Source of the DNA: Triparma columacea
Taxonomy: Eukaryota > Sar > Bolidophyceae > Parmales > Triparmaceae
Direction: 5' to 3'
Assembly: GCA_030267965.1 (NCBI GenBank)
Contig: BRYA01000287.1
Coordinates: forward strand, 19,992-83,991
DNA: 64,000 nucleotides
A program made the position numbers and the translations under genes. Shown here one piece after another: positions 11,001 to 21,771 of the stretch (position 1 is the first letter of the stretch; each line of letters opens with the position of its first letter). The notes under the pieces are model-generated. The model was not told where the DNA came from. It did not search any database and saw only the letters and a list, made by a program, of their open reading frames with translations.

Positions 11001-12470
11001 GAAGAAATCGCATCCTTCACCCCTAGGTAAGGGGCAGACGTAGAATTTTTTCCCTTTGTTTTTACCTGACTTTTTTACTACCAGCAACTTCGCCTTTCGG
11101 TTATGCCTACTGCAACGAACACAACCATCGTCTGTGTTGTTGGGTTTATTATCGTTACCCCCCTTCTTTCTTTTTGGTGTATTCTGTACACGTCTGTCTG
11201 TTTTATCCTTGTTATCCTCACTTAGAAATTTCCCATCTAAATAATCATCAAGTACATCCACCCCCTCTCTTTCAATTCTCCCGTACATTTTCCTCCCCTC
11301 CCCTTCCTCCTTATCTTTCCCTTCATGTCCAAACCCTACAAATCCTTCTCGATTAATAGCTCTTCTATCACTATGTCTACCTTTGTTTCTACCTCCTCCC
11401 TTTGATTTTTTACCACCTGAACCTTTCATTTTACAGCTCCCCATACTTCTAGAGTTGCTCCTAACGTAATTACCACCATCACCACGTGGACCGGTGTAAA
11501 GTGGACCCCTCTTCACTGGTTCCACCTCTTGGGACGCATGCAATGGTGTAACGTCTGATGGAACAACCTCTGAGTCCGCATGAACTGTTTCTGTTTCTGG
11601 GAAGACGTATACGCGATCTGTTACTATGTCTAGGTCAACATCCGGAGTTGTTTTTTGGTTAGGTTGAGGAGGATGATGAGGAGGAGGATGATGATGATGA
11701 TGATGAGTCGTCGTCGTCGTCGTTGTCGTCGTCGGAGGAGGAGGAGGAGTCGTCGTCGTCGGTTGAGTTTGAAGTTGTCTCCTCTGCGGATCTCTCTCGG
11801 TAACCTTGAGGGTTTGGCTTATCATCGTCGTCGCCTTGGTGGCCTTGGGTAAGGACGAGGCCGAGTTCTCGTTTACCGAGGCGGTGGAATGAGTTACGTT
11901 GGAATGCTTAACGTTGGAATGCGTTGTATAGATTCTTTCCATACTTTCCGAACCCCGCACCTCTGTTCTTCTTTCCTCCTTCTCTCCTTCCATACCTATC
12001 CCCTCCTTCCTTCCCTCTTTCTTACACCCCTTAATTCTGTCCTCCTCATGGTTGGTGATCCCCTTGGTTCTCTTTAAGTTTTTTGAGGGTATGACGGCTG
12101 CACTGCTGAGTAGGCTCCTCTTGAGTTTGTTTTTCTTTTTGTTGTTCTTTGATGTGTTGTTTGATTTCATTCCACCAAGTCCTTTAGATGCACCAAGTCC
12201 TTTAGTTTTAGCAAGTCCACCTAGTCCAACCCAAGTTCCTTTCTCTCCTCTGGAACCTGTGGTGTGTGTTGTAATTAAACCTTTCCCTAACCCTCCCATA
12301 CCTTTCCCTTTCATGATGTTGTCCATTTGTTTAGCTTTCTTCTCGGCTAGTACTTTGTTGACGTGATCCATAGCTTCTTTGTCTCTTATTGATGAGGAGA
12401 GATTGGAGTTGTTGTTGTTGGAGTCATTGTTTTTATCACTGTGAGTGTATCCATCGCTAATGAATGACAT
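8046..12470 (-). CDS. RECQ4-like DNA helicase with GRF zinc finger
   Basis: A single exon of 1474 residues. The N-terminal half is low-complexity and basic, with a Thr/Pro/His tract near residues 237-270. A GRF-type zinc finger (CVRC...KKFYVC...GCDFFMW) sits at about 451-495. The helicase core starts near 670 with Walker A STGGGKS near 702-708, VSPLISLMEDQ, then DEAH within CVDEAHCLSQWSHNFRASY, a form typical of RECQ4. Helicase C has VATVAFGLGIDKGDVR and QEIGRAGRD. RECQ4 proteins unwind DNA and assist replication initiation and repair. The GRF finger, known from APE2, NEIL3 and TOP3A, should bind single-stranded DNA. It shares a ~395-bp upstream region with the NOL6 gene. Confidence 0.9.
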   Translation of the reverse strand: MSFISDGYTHSDKNNDSNNNNSNLSSSIRDKEAMDHVNKVLAEKKAKQMDNIMKGKGMGGLGKGLITTHTTGSRGEKGTWVGLGGLAKTKGLGASKGLGGMKSNNTSKNNKKKNKLKRSLLSSAAVIPSKNLKRTKGITNHEEDRIKGCKKEGRKEGIGMEGEKEERRTEVRGSESMERIYTTHSNVKHSNVTHSTASVNENSASSLPKATKATTMISQTLKVTERDPQRRQLQTQPTTTTPPPPPTTTTTTTTTHHHHHHPPPHHPPQPNQKTTPDVDLDIVTDRVYVFPETETVHADSEVVPSDVTPLHASQEVEPVKRGPLYTGPRGDGGNYVRSNSRSMGSCKMKGSGGKKSKGGGRNKGRHSDRRAINREGFVGFGHEGKDKEEGEGRKMYGRIEREGVDVLDDYLDGKFLSEDNKDKTDRRVQNTPKRKKGGNDNKPNNTDDGCVRCSRHNRKAKLLVVKKSGKNKGKKFYVCPLPRGEGCDFFMWEMDTGGGIKERIKKSGTKDGWVERKMGEWRGRVNKMTMKEIKGEYGVEGKSKGEMVRKVMVWVEGEIRKGCEGGDFKDDEKKEGKVEKMEEEKGEDKEVRGEEDVGGDFDVDSDSDDSLEIEGDGMMWGKGQANTTSNDTSEVTANEATESNTPSHTSLPSSLGPPSSSQPMDPLTVLRDSFHHKSFLPGQAWAINRVLSSNSSLLVASTGGGKSLTYALPSLILPGLTIVVSPLISLMEDQIRRLPPSCISATLSGSLTKAEQALVVDDLVKGRIKVLFVSPERLCGAAFKRLLRPAYDGEKGEHKRPLPNVSLLCVDEAHCLSQWSHNFRASYMRIRGILKHLQPAAVLALTATAGEEVIDDVCDTLGINKGRVGEFTDNTLQEKDNPDRGDAGKGVRVLSAERGNIDVAAVVVDGEDGRRNVVINMLKPLRKKEEHKGRGRDDELEKLGFGRGVMATGSTIVYVWTKKQAEALCDLLKGSGVDGGVTYYHGGMSANDRSSSQARFMKGKCRVIVATVAFGLGIDKGDVRGVIHACLPKSFEHYVQEIGRAGRDGEEAKARCVVIREDAVAQRSLSHGGGVERVQIKGFLDVVERATREVVGDVPEEFREGCVIGELDIGVPVMEAVVGCDVREETVETMASLMEEEEFGRLLRLEGTMIDRVTVTMKKRALEELSEPVAKCIVKCGTKVGGDSASARLEELGGTAMDRGFFAYAKGNWKFGVVRVANSMGQGCRPRHVYAALRRLENKGELEVTVDTSARGKGFLVNLNKSGVEAFREGKGREEVEKKLLNRMREQEESCKKKVDEVWRILWTIFKCNKEEARKEVEEDEEKGSEAAEKKEVEMVERRKKVFSEIVVGYFQGKTNDKEIRATLDGMAIPKINSAKMGDVEFRRLVRDANNIMHDLAFDASGFPEGAVTMGGSGCEEYAARAVTNVLHGLDHPRLAPTVLWNMGEWASWREFDYEEVLENCRKICGVKGM

Positions 12471-12865
12471 TTAGTGCGGTGTGTGATGTGTGTGGTGTGT
12501 TATGATGCACTATATGATGTATTATTAGGTAGTTATTGAAGGAAATGTGTTCTGAGCTTCTCCCTCCGATTCTCCTTCACAAACTGACTTTTTGGAGTAA
12601 GGGACAAGAGCAGGAGAATATACCCTATTTAAGGACTAATGGGTGTGTTATGACTGTGTGGTGGGTATACAATGGATATACAATGCGCTAAGGCTAGTTT
12701 TGTTTGCCCTTTTGAAAGTCCCTATCTCTCCACTTTTTCTCCTTTTCTCCACTCCTTTTTCTCACTTCTAAATACCTGCAAATAATTGAAATAAAACGAT
12801 ATTACTAACGTGTATACATATTAACGACATTTTCTACAGTACTTATAGCCATAAATCCATCCTAA
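12471..12865. promoter_or_regulatory. Divergent promoter between RecQ and NOL6 genes
   Basis: The two genes start head to head 395 bp apart. The spacer is richer in AT than the flanking coding DNA and has TG-rich tracts near 12475-12520. No single TATA box stands out, though short AT-rich stretches occur near 12780-12850. Confidence 0.5.
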
Positions 12866-15800
12866 ATGTCGTCAGATGTAGCAGAAGTAGTTTTACTTCG
12901 TTTGTTCCCTCAATGGCTGTCTCGACTTGAGGAAGATAAAAAGACAAATACGATAGATAACAACATAACAAACAACAATAACGATCATAACAACAATAAG
13001 AACAACAACACACACGCACTAACAGAACATACATACTCTAATATCGAAGAATTCCTCAACAAACTACACACCTCACTTAACCCTATATTTGGAGACAAAC
13101 AATGGAAACAAACTGCTGAAAGAGCAGCAAAAGAATGCAAATTGGAATACAACAAAATGGAATCCAAGGAGCTGGAGGAGCTCATGACGAACAATGAGGA
13201 ACAGATTCAATATCAAATCAAGTCAAAGGTGAGAGGGAGGAGAAGGAGAGAAAGAAGGAATAGATGGATGAGATTGGAGCAAAGGAATCAAAGAAAACGA
13301 AACAAACATAAACAACATCAACAACAACAACAACATCCATCCCCATCACGAACCTCACTAACTACGACTAACACACACCTCCCAACAAAATCCCCCCCCT
13401 CAGTGCACTCCATCCATCCCCGTTTCCTACACTCCCTTAACCCTAGGTTACGACCTCCATCTCTCTCCCGCCTTCTCCTCATACCTAAACGCCCTAGCCT
13501 CAGGCAAGCTCTGGAAGAACGACCGTCTAGCCCTCCTCTCCAACAGTCTGATTAAAAGAATATCAAACCTACACCCAACAGCTGAAATTGGGGACACGAA
13601 AATAGGGAAATGTCTAACCTTTGAGATTAAACTATCACGAAAACGCACCTCCACATCATCCACATCATCTTCTTCGATCCGTACGCTAAGAATAAGTCTC
13701 CATATAAAACACCCATACAAATCAGTCTCACCTAAAATGACACACCCATACCTTCGTACTCTCCCTGATAGAGTTAACAATAACACTATATACGGTGACC
13801 TCGGATACTTAAAACTAACAACAACAACATCCATAACTACGGTAGACAATGGTGTAGTAGATGGGTGTAGGTTATTAAAAAAATGGTCTGAATCCAACCA
13901 AATTCCCTGGGATGTTGAAGACATATACGGTATATTCAAAGCAGTTGAAAGCCTAAACGGAGGTGGGAAAGGTGTGAATATATGGAATAGATTAAACTCC
14001 GTCATCGTAGGGATTAGTAAAGGTGGTATTATATGGGAAGGTATTAAAAACGTAGATAGAGTAACACAGACATCCATAATGGAGTCTGTACTACCGGATT
14101 CATCACCTATATCACTCTGGTCTAAATCAGGTGGTGGTGCGATAGAAGTAGGAGGGAGGTGGAGATGGGGTGATATGAATGATTGGACTCATGCGAATTG
14201 GGCAGCTAAAGGATGGGCCGGAAAATGGGAAAATTTAATTGAAGGGAGAGGTAGAGGGGGTATTAAGGTTACAATCACTGGGGGTAAAGGTGGGATTAAA
14301 GAGGATATTGGGGAGAGATTAAGGAAAGGTTTAGGAGATAGAGCTAAGGAAGTATGGGGATGGTGGGAAGGGGATTTATGGGAAGGGAGGATTGTTATAG
14401 ACGGGGAGAAAATCAATCGACTTGTAGACAAGGCTACAGGGGGGGATGAGGTTACGAAAAATGAGTTTAAGGAACTCTGGGGTGACGTTGTTGAGACGAG
14501 GAGATTTAGGGGGGGGGAAGTTAGGGAATGCGTTGTTTGGGAGGGGGAGGGGATGGAGGTTGTGAAAATGATTGTTAGACAAGTTAGCAAAACTGCAGGG
14601 GGGAAGATGGGGAAGGTTAGTGTCACGTTTGAGGGTGAGGGTATTGAGAGAATGACTGGAGGGGGAGGAGGAGGAGGAGGAGAGGATGGAAAAAAGGGGG
14701 AGGGTGGGGGGGGAGTTAAGTGGACGGTTAAAAAAGGGCTGGATATACTTGACTCACTTACGGCGGAAATTAAAATGGTTGAACTACCATTAAGAGTTGA
14801 GGGGGTTGTAGGGGTAGGAGAAGCGTTGAGGGGGACGGATGTATGGACACCGCAAATTGATGGAGAAGGGAAGGAAGGAGGGAAATTAGGGGAGAAAGTT
14901 TATGGAACGATTAATCATGAGGTAAGGAAGACGAGGAGGGAAGAACCGAGGAAGGAATGCATAACAAGTTGTCGGGGACCCACACCCACCCCCCACCCCC
15001 CCCGGGACGGGAATTCTCACGCCGGCTCAAAACAACATTTCGCAACATCCTCTTACCCACCGAAATACCTCGCCGAAACGCTCGCCTTTCGCAGCCGATC
15101 GAAGTGCTGATAAAAATCGAGAACAGCAGGAAGTGGCCCACCGAGATCCGTGCTCTTAACGAGTCCGGAATCGCCTTCTTGATAAAGATCGCCGCGGGTT
15201 TGTGTGGCAGGATAACCGGTACAGGTTGGGGTACCTGCGTCCTCGTCGAGAGGTGTGGTGTTACCTGGAAACTCCTACTTGAAAGAAGCAGGGAGATTAA
15301 GATACTCACAGACCTTACAAACAGGACTGCGGAAGAGGAGAAAGCCATGACGTGGCTCGACCTAAACGCAGGGGGGAAGAGAGTTGCACACCATACCTTC
15401 GTTCACGGCCTCGGTACGGGGAAGGGGTCGTACGGAAACGCTGTCAGGATTATGAGGAGATGGTGCCAAGCCAACATGATGGGGAACCTTATACCGACCT
15501 CAGTTATCGAGCTCTTAGTTGCAAGGGTTTACGGAGCGGGGAAAGGGACACCGGAACCACCGAGCAGCGCGGCTATGGGTGTTTACCTGACACTAAAGAT
15601 GCTGGCTACGTTCCCGTTCGACACACAGCCTATGGTCGTGGACCCGAGGCAACACTTTAATAAGGAGGACTTAGAGATCATACAGGACGACTTCGATAGA
15701 AGCAGGAGGCTCGGTGGTCGTGTTGACGAGCTCTGGATCGTCGCCGGTTACGACCAGAAGGAAGTCTACACCGACAAGGGTGTAGGGAAGGTTTTCGAAC

Positions 15801-16491
15801 CAAGCTTCTCACAAGGGGTGGAAAAGGTCGCCGTTAACAGGGTTCGAGCACTCGCTAGGACGGCGGTTAAACACGTGCTGGAGGAGGACAGTTGGAGCAA
15901 AGCGTTCTCTACCACACGCAAGAACCTAAGGGCCTTTGATGTTGTATTGAAGGTCGATGGGATGTTCGTAATAGACAAACACGCGGATAGCCTCAAGGGG
16001 GACTTTGAGGTAGGCACGTGGAAAAGGAGCATGGAGGCGAGGAGAAAGGTAAGGAAAGGAAGAGGGGGGTAATATCGGGGCACAAATCAAGACCCCCCCA
16101 CACTTGGAACCGCTCTAACGTACTAACGCAACCCCCCCCCCCCCCCCCCCCCACCTCTGGCTCGTCGTCTCAGGGGTACAAGAAGCTTCGTCGTGTTGCG
16201 TACAAGAACATCAAGCAGCCCTCCCCCGTAGCTTTCAACCCCGTCGACTCGTACGTCAAAAGCCTCGAGGCTAGATTCGGGGACCTCGCCATCTTCATGT
16301 ACAACAGGGACGCACCAACAGTCATAGGGATTGTTGTCAGACCGGGAATCAAGGGGAAAATGAACTTCCAGGCAAACAGGTTGAAGTTCAGGATGGTCAA
16401 GGGGGATAAGGTGGAGTTCAACATGGAGGAATTCAAGGACACCATCGTTAGGGAGGGGGGGGGGCTGATCGAGAGCGGGGTAATAAATTAA
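12866..16491 (+). CDS. NOL6: Nrap/NOL6 (UTP22) ribosome-biogenesis protein
   Basis: Four exons, 12866-13228, 13404-14921, 15095-16048 and 16174-16491, join in matching phase to give 1050 residues, close to the usual NOL6 length. The C-terminal block FGDLAIFMYN followed by VIGIVVRP, and the PIEVLIKIENSRKWP and KEDLEIIQDDF segments, match the Nrap family. UTP22/NOL6 is a nucleolar part of the small-subunit processome (UTP-C module) that acts in early 18S rRNA processing. The N-terminal region is Asn-rich. The introns (175, 173 and 125 nt) contain long C-runs near their acceptors, the longest being a ~20-C run at 16132-16152. Confidence 0.88.
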
Positions 16492-16538
16492 GGTTGGAAT
16501 ACTGGGTAAAAAAAAAGAAATATCGCGAAATTTAGCCC

Positions 16539-19533
16539 CTAGCCCTTCCTCCTCCTCTTTGCCTTCCTCTCCTCCTCCTCAACCTCAAACTCCCTCTCTA
16601 CCTTCTTCGTGAATTCCTCCTCCGTCAACCCATCGTCGTACGCTACACGTCCCTTTGCTCTTTCCCCCAGTACCTCGACCTTCTCCTCCAGCTCTTCGTG
16701 TTTAAGAAACTCAGGCACGTCATCCCTTTCTCTAAACAGTTCGCAATAATCCCCCTGTGCCTTCCTCTCCTCGTCTACCTTGCAATAAAGGTCGTACTCC
16801 TCCGCGCTGGTCGCCATTTTCTCGTTGAGGAAGACGTCTCCCATCTCCCCCGCCTCCCCTTCGTCCTGTGATTCCTCCCCCCCCCCCCTTTCCGACTCTA
16901 GCAAGCTCTCCATCATCTTCCTCTTGTCCGTCTTCTCCTCCCCTTCCCCTCTATCTACGTTGTCGAACCCTCCCGCCTCGACCACGATGCTCGACATGCT
17001 GTTCTTAGCAGCCGCCGCCTTGACTATAGTTTCCTCCACGCTATTCCTACTAACGAGCCTGAAAACCCTGACCTCCTGCTTCTGCCCTATCCTGTGCGCC
17101 CTATCGCTCGCCTGAGCGTCCGCCGTCGGGTTCCAGTCGCTGTCGAATATAACCACAGTGTCTGCCGACGCCAGGTTCAACCCTAGGCCCCCGGCACGGG
17201 TGCTAAGACAAAATACAAAGTCGGGACTGTCGGGACTGTTCCACCTGTACATGTTCTTCTCCCTCTCCTCCGCCGGGGTGGAACCCGAGAGCAGGAGGTG
17301 GCTGTAACCCCTGAAATTGCAATACTGGCTAATGAGCTCCATTATCTGCGTCATTTGGGTAAATATAAGAACCCTGTGCCCTCCTGCCTTTAGCTTTGGC
17401 AGCATCCTGTCGAGGAGCTGGAACTTTCCGCTGCATTTAATCATGTTAGCGTCGATGTCCCAGCCCTCTGTGAAGAAGAGGTAGGGATGGTTGCAGATCT
17501 TCCTCAGCTGCATGAGGGTGTTGTTCATGCTTACCGTCTTGCCCTCAGTGAACTTGGTCCTCTGCAAGAGCGAATGAGCCACGTGTAAAAGGTTAAAGGG
17601 TTGAGTTAGAAGTTAGGGTTTTCGATTGCCAATCTTCGCAGATAGACCTTCTGGGCTTCTCACCTTCCCCAGCGCAGCCCCAGTAACGCTCTTGTACAGG
17701 TCGAGCTGCCAGCTCGACAGCTCGCACTTGAGGACGATCTCGGTCTTCTCCGGCAGCGAGTTCATGACGTCTGACTTTAGCCTTCTGAGCATGAAGGGTC
17801 GGAGGAGCTCGTGGAGACGGTTGATTATGAGCATCCTCTCCTCCATCGTGAGGGACGTCTGCTCAGCGAGGGCCTGGGCCTCGGTGGATTGAGGCCCCTG
17901 CATGCGGGTCGACCTAAAGGGGGTAGAGAACCATTCGTCGAAGGTCTCAGCTGAGTTGAAAATGTCGGGGAGGAGGAAGTTGAGGAGGGACCAGAGCTCG
18001 GGGAGGTTGTTTTGTAGGGGCGTGCCTGTGAGGAGGATCCTGCGCTTCGTGTTGTAGTCCTTTCCGAGGGTTATAGCCAGCTGAGGAGCGAAGCGATGAC
18101 AGATTAGTGAATAGGGAACCAAGAGTAAGTGGTAAAGGTGGTTTCCTTCGCCTCACCTTGCTGTTGCTATTCTTGAGCCTGTGGCCCTCGTCGATCACCG
18201 CATACTCCCAATCAATCTTCCTTAAACTCTGCCTGTCCTTTATAACGAAGTCGTATGTCGTCACAAGAACGTTGAACTGCAGGCAAGACACGACGTCTTT
18301 CATTATGTCCTTCCTGGTCTGCGGGTGGCCCTTGTAGTTCACGACCTTCATGCTAGGGCACCACTTCTTGAACTCGCTCACCCAATTGCTCAGGGTGCTG
18401 AGAGGTACAATCACGAGGTAAGGCCCCATGTTTGACTTCCTTTCCATGAGGTGGGCGAAGAGTGCGATCGTCTGTATCGTCTTCCCGAGGCCCATCTGCG
18501 ATGAGCGTGAAGTGAATCGCAAAAAAGGGTCAGGATGATGGATGAGAAATGCGGCACGGTTGGAGCCGGTTTTAATGGCTTATCGGTTCGCTCCTCGTCC
18601 CATCTCACCTCGTCCGCGAGCACTCCGTTGAGGGAGTTGTTGTAGAGCGACACCATCCACTCGACGCCCTTGAGCTGGTAGTCCTTCAGGCTCCCCCCGA
18701 CGAGGATTGAAGGCTGGCCAACGTCCTCGGACTTGGCGTGAGCCTGCTCGTAATAATTGGAAGATGCCGAGTTGGAGGTGGAGGAGGCGGAGGCGGCAGA
18801 GGTGGAGGAGGTGTTGTTTGACCTCTTCTCCTCCAAAGCCTGCCCGATGGTACCAAGGAACCCCTCCGTCTTTTCAATCAAAAACCTAAGTCTCTCCGTC
18901 TTCTTTCCCGCCAGTAAGTTCTTGTAGCCCTCAATATCGTTCTGCTTGAGCAATTTTACCCTATGGCGCGCGGAAAGGGTTGCGTTAGTGTTTGAGAAGT
19001 TGTCACACTTATTTTTTGCCCAATTCTCACCTATTCTTCTCCGCCCTTCTCTCCGCTTTGTCTCTGATCTTCTCCTCCTTTAGTAACAGGTCCCTGCATG
19101 CCCTAGCCAGCTGGCCCTGCTCCGCCTTCCTCTGCTTAGACCTCTTGAAAAACTTCTCACTAGCCACGCAAATCATCTTCACCTCGGCGCTCCTCTTCTT
19201 CTTCAAGTTCTCCACGGATACCATCTTCGTGCCCTCCCGTAAACGCTCAAAAGCTTGCACCATGGACGGCTTCTGCGGCTCCGTGCGCACCATTTGTAGA
19301 GGATTGAACAAGGAGCATGTGGGGGAGGCAGTAGAGATGGAAATTGGTATTCCCTCCACGCCAGTTGGCGGTAAAAGGGGCGATCCATTGTAATCTGGAA
19401 AGAATAAATCCTTCTCTGTGGCAGCAACTGGGGCAGCAGGTGGAATGGAAGATTTTGGAGGTAATTCAGAGGGAGGCTCCACGAGGCTTTGTTTGATCTG
19501 AGAGATTGGGTCCGTTTTTTGATGGTCCGACAT
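16539..19533 (-). CDS. SWI2/SNF2-type (BRM/STH1-like) chromatin-remodelling ATPase
   Basis: Five exons, 19533-19031, 18960-18609, 18495-18157, 18080-17664 and 17561-16539, give 877 residues. An HSA-like basic helical region lies in exons 1-2. The ATPase core follows with [28 protein letters not shown] (built across an exon junction), [19 protein letters not shown], and the helicase C motifs [11 protein letters not shown] and [36 protein letters not shown] and the order of domains match the Snf2 (BRM/STH1) subfamily better than ISWI or CHD. It would slide or evict nucleosomes using ATP. The C-terminus is a short acidic/basic tail with no bromodomain, so it is shorter than animal BRM. It is head to head with the AKR gene. 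Confidence 0.9.
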
Positions 19534-19666
19534 ACCGTCTTGACTTTATGTTGGCACTTTATATTATGTTACGGTGGCGTGCGTCCGGGGCGCGAGGGAG
19601 AAAAAGAGAAAAAGCTTTCTTTTCTTAGCACTTTTGTTTTGGTCCCAAAAATACACACACACATAC

Positions 19667-20833
19667 ATGCGCTGGATTTTATTTTCTCGAGCCTCATTTG
19701 TATGGTGGATAGTGGTTGTCGTGATATTAAATACATGCCTTGTGACTCCTCTTGAACTCACTTTCCCACCCCTCACCTCGCCAAGTCCGCTACTTGGTCA
19801 GACAACCCTCAAGTTGGGTCAACCCGCCGCGTTGGGGACTTGGAGCTGGGGCAATAAATTGTTATACGAATATGACGAGGGTAGGGATAACCCTGAAATA
19901 CTGAAATCCTTTCGAGCTGCAAGGAAAAATAATGTGAACCTCTTCGATACTGGAGATAGTTATGGGACTGGAAAGCTTCAGGGCAATGCAGAACGTCTAT
20001 TGAGGGAGGGTTACGAAGTAGAGGAGTGCGAGTCTAATAACGACATCCTCTCCTCGATTCTACCTGCTCGGCCGCCTATTTTCCTCTCCAAGATTGCTGT
20101 TTACCCCTGGCTCCTCACCTCCGACTCCTACTACCGCAACATAATGTCGTCTAGGGAGAGGCTCGGAATACGAGGCGACGGGACTGGGGCCTCGTTCGTG
20201 CCTTCTATTCACTGGTCACCTAACAACTACAACCCTTTCCAAACATCTGCGCTATATGAGGCCCTCGCACACTGCTACACAGAGGGTTATAGCGACGGCG
20301 TCGGTCTCAGCAACCTCGGTTCGAACGAGTTGCTCAAGGCAGCAGAGTACTTCCAAAGGAAGAACGTCCCGATAGCCGCCAACCAGATCCAGTGCAGCCT
20401 GGTTTCAGATTTTGAGAGGGACGTAAAACCGGCGCTGGAGGTAGCTAACGAGGCGGGAATTACGACACTAGGATACTCACCCCTCGGCCTGGGGCTTCTA
20501 TGCTCCTCTCGGCAGCGTACTGCTCGGGGTAAGCTTCGATCATTCGTGTTTGACAAGATTGTGGGAGACGACAGCGGGAGGGAGTTGCTCGAAGCAATGA
20601 CCCGCATCGCAAAGGGTAGGAGGGGGGGGGAGGTTTCGCAGGTCGCGCTCAACTGGGTGAAAAAGCAAGGGCTCACCGTCCTGTTCGGGGCGAGATCAGA
20701 GGATAGAGTGATGGAGAATATCAAAGGAGTTAATGGAGAATTTGAACTCACCAACGCTGAGTTTGAGGAGTTGGAGGAATGGAGGAGGCGGCTGAAGGTC
20801 AAGGGAACGAGAAATGTGTTCATGACATCCTGA
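19667..20833 (+). CDS. Plastid-type aldo/keto reductase
   Basis: A single exon of 388 residues from the ATG at 19667; an earlier ATG at 19574 would lengthen it but lies close to the divergent SNF2 start. A hydrophobic N-terminus (WWIVVVVILNTCLV) looks like a signal peptide, as needed for plastids bounded by four membranes. AKR catalytic residues are visible: Asp and Tyr in LFDTGDSYGTG, Lys in SKIAVYPW and His in SIHWS. GTWSWGNKLLY and YSPLGLG match the chloroplast AKR group related to Arabidopsis At1g06690. It should reduce carbonyls with NADPH; the natural substrate is unknown. Confidence 0.85.
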   Translation: MRWILFSRASFVWWIVVVVILNTCLVTPLELTFPPLTSPSPLLGQTTLKLGQPAALGTWSWGNKLLYEYDEGRDNPEILKSFRAARKNNVNLFDTGDSYGTGKLQGNAERLLREGYEVEECESNNDILSSILPARPPIFLSKIAVYPWLLTSDSYYRNIMSSRERLGIRGDGTGASFVPSIHWSPNNYNPFQTSALYEALAHCYTEGYSDGVGLSNLGSNELLKAAEYFQRKNVPIAANQIQCSLVSDFERDVKPALEVANEAGITTLGYSPLGLGLLCSSRQRTARGKLRSFVFDKIVGDDSGRELLEAMTRIAKGRRGGEVSQVALNWVKKQGLTVLFGARSEDRVMENIKGVNGEFELTNAEFEELEEWRRRLKVKGTRNVFMTS

Positions 20834-21009
20834 CGTTAATCAAGACTTGTTGTAGAAAATAGATCAGAAATTAATCCTTCAGCAATTGATTTATTTGCGG
20901 TTCAATGAATCCACAATTTCAAGCCCTCATCCATCGGTTATTCGTTTGAAAACTACCGTTTACAACTTCCTATATACTTGAATCCTCCTATCAAATACCG
21001 GTGGGATAC

Positions 21010-21744
21010 ATGATGTTGTTCCTCCTACTTTTCATGGTGCTCACGAATATGAATACGATTGTAAATGCAAAGTTAACCTTCTATAACTCTCCCGCTTGCC
21101 CTTATGCTGAGCGGACCGCTATCTGCTTGCACGAACTGGGAGTTGATCACACTGACGTCAAAATCGACCTCAGAAACAAGCCTAGTTGGTTCACTAACGT
21201 GTCGCCCAAGGGCAAAGTGCCCTGTTTATCGATAGATGACGGAGAAATTCTCTACGAATCGCTTGTTATAAATGAATTCCTTGCAGAGTCACAATCTTCG
21301 TCGCTGCTCCCTACTTCTCCACTTGACAAGGCCAAGATGAGGCTTGCAATTGACTTTCTCGATACGACCCTGAATCCCGCGTTCTTTACATTCTTCGCAA
21401 ACAAAGATGATGAGAAGGATTCCGAATTGGCGGAGGCTTTTATGAAGGCTCTTGAAGGGGTCGAGGAGCTCCTTAAATCCCACACCTTCCTCTGTTCTTC
21501 AACAATGACGCTTGCTGATATCGCTTACATGCCATTCTTCGAGAGGATGGTGGTTGCCCTTTCCCACTTTAAGAACTTCACAATCGACCCCGCTCGTTTC
21601 GAGAGAGTCTGCGCTTGGATGACATGCATCTTCAATCGCCCCTCTTTTAAGGAGTGCGCGATGGAGAAGGAAAAGATAATTGAGACGTACTCAATGTTCC
21701 GCGATATGGATTACAAGTTTGGCGGTCTCAACCGCAATAAATAA
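21010..21744 (+). CDS. Glutathione S-transferase-like protein with signal peptide
   Basis: 244 residues from the ATG at 21010; a codon at 21001 is GTG and is not used here. A leader (MLFLLLFMVLTNMN) precedes a thioredoxin-fold N-domain with CPYAERT, the Cys-Pro active site of omega/DHAR-like GSTs, and GKVPCL containing the cis-Pro. The all-alpha C-domain has TLADIAYMPFFERM. It would act in glutathione-dependent thiol exchange or dehydroascorbate-type reduction, in the secretory pathway or plastid because of the leader. Confidence 0.82.
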   Translation: MMLFLLLFMVLTNMNTIVNAKLTFYNSPACPYAERTAICLHELGVDHTDVKIDLRNKPSWFTNVSPKGKVPCLSIDDGEILYESLVINEFLAESQSSSLLPTSPLDKAKMRLAIDFLDTTLNPAFFTFFANKDDEKDSELAEAFMKALEGVEELLKSHTFLCSSTMTLADIAYMPFFERMVVALSHFKNFTIDPARFERVCAWMTCIFNRPSFKECAMEKEKIIETYSMFRDMDYKFGGLNRNK

Positions 21745-21771
21745 CAAAATCCATTCTCACTTTGCCAACCA

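Noticed and set aside
11655..11852. Arg/Met-rich plus-strand ORF
   Set aside because: It is the antisense shadow of the Thr/His codon-repeat tract in the RecQ gene.
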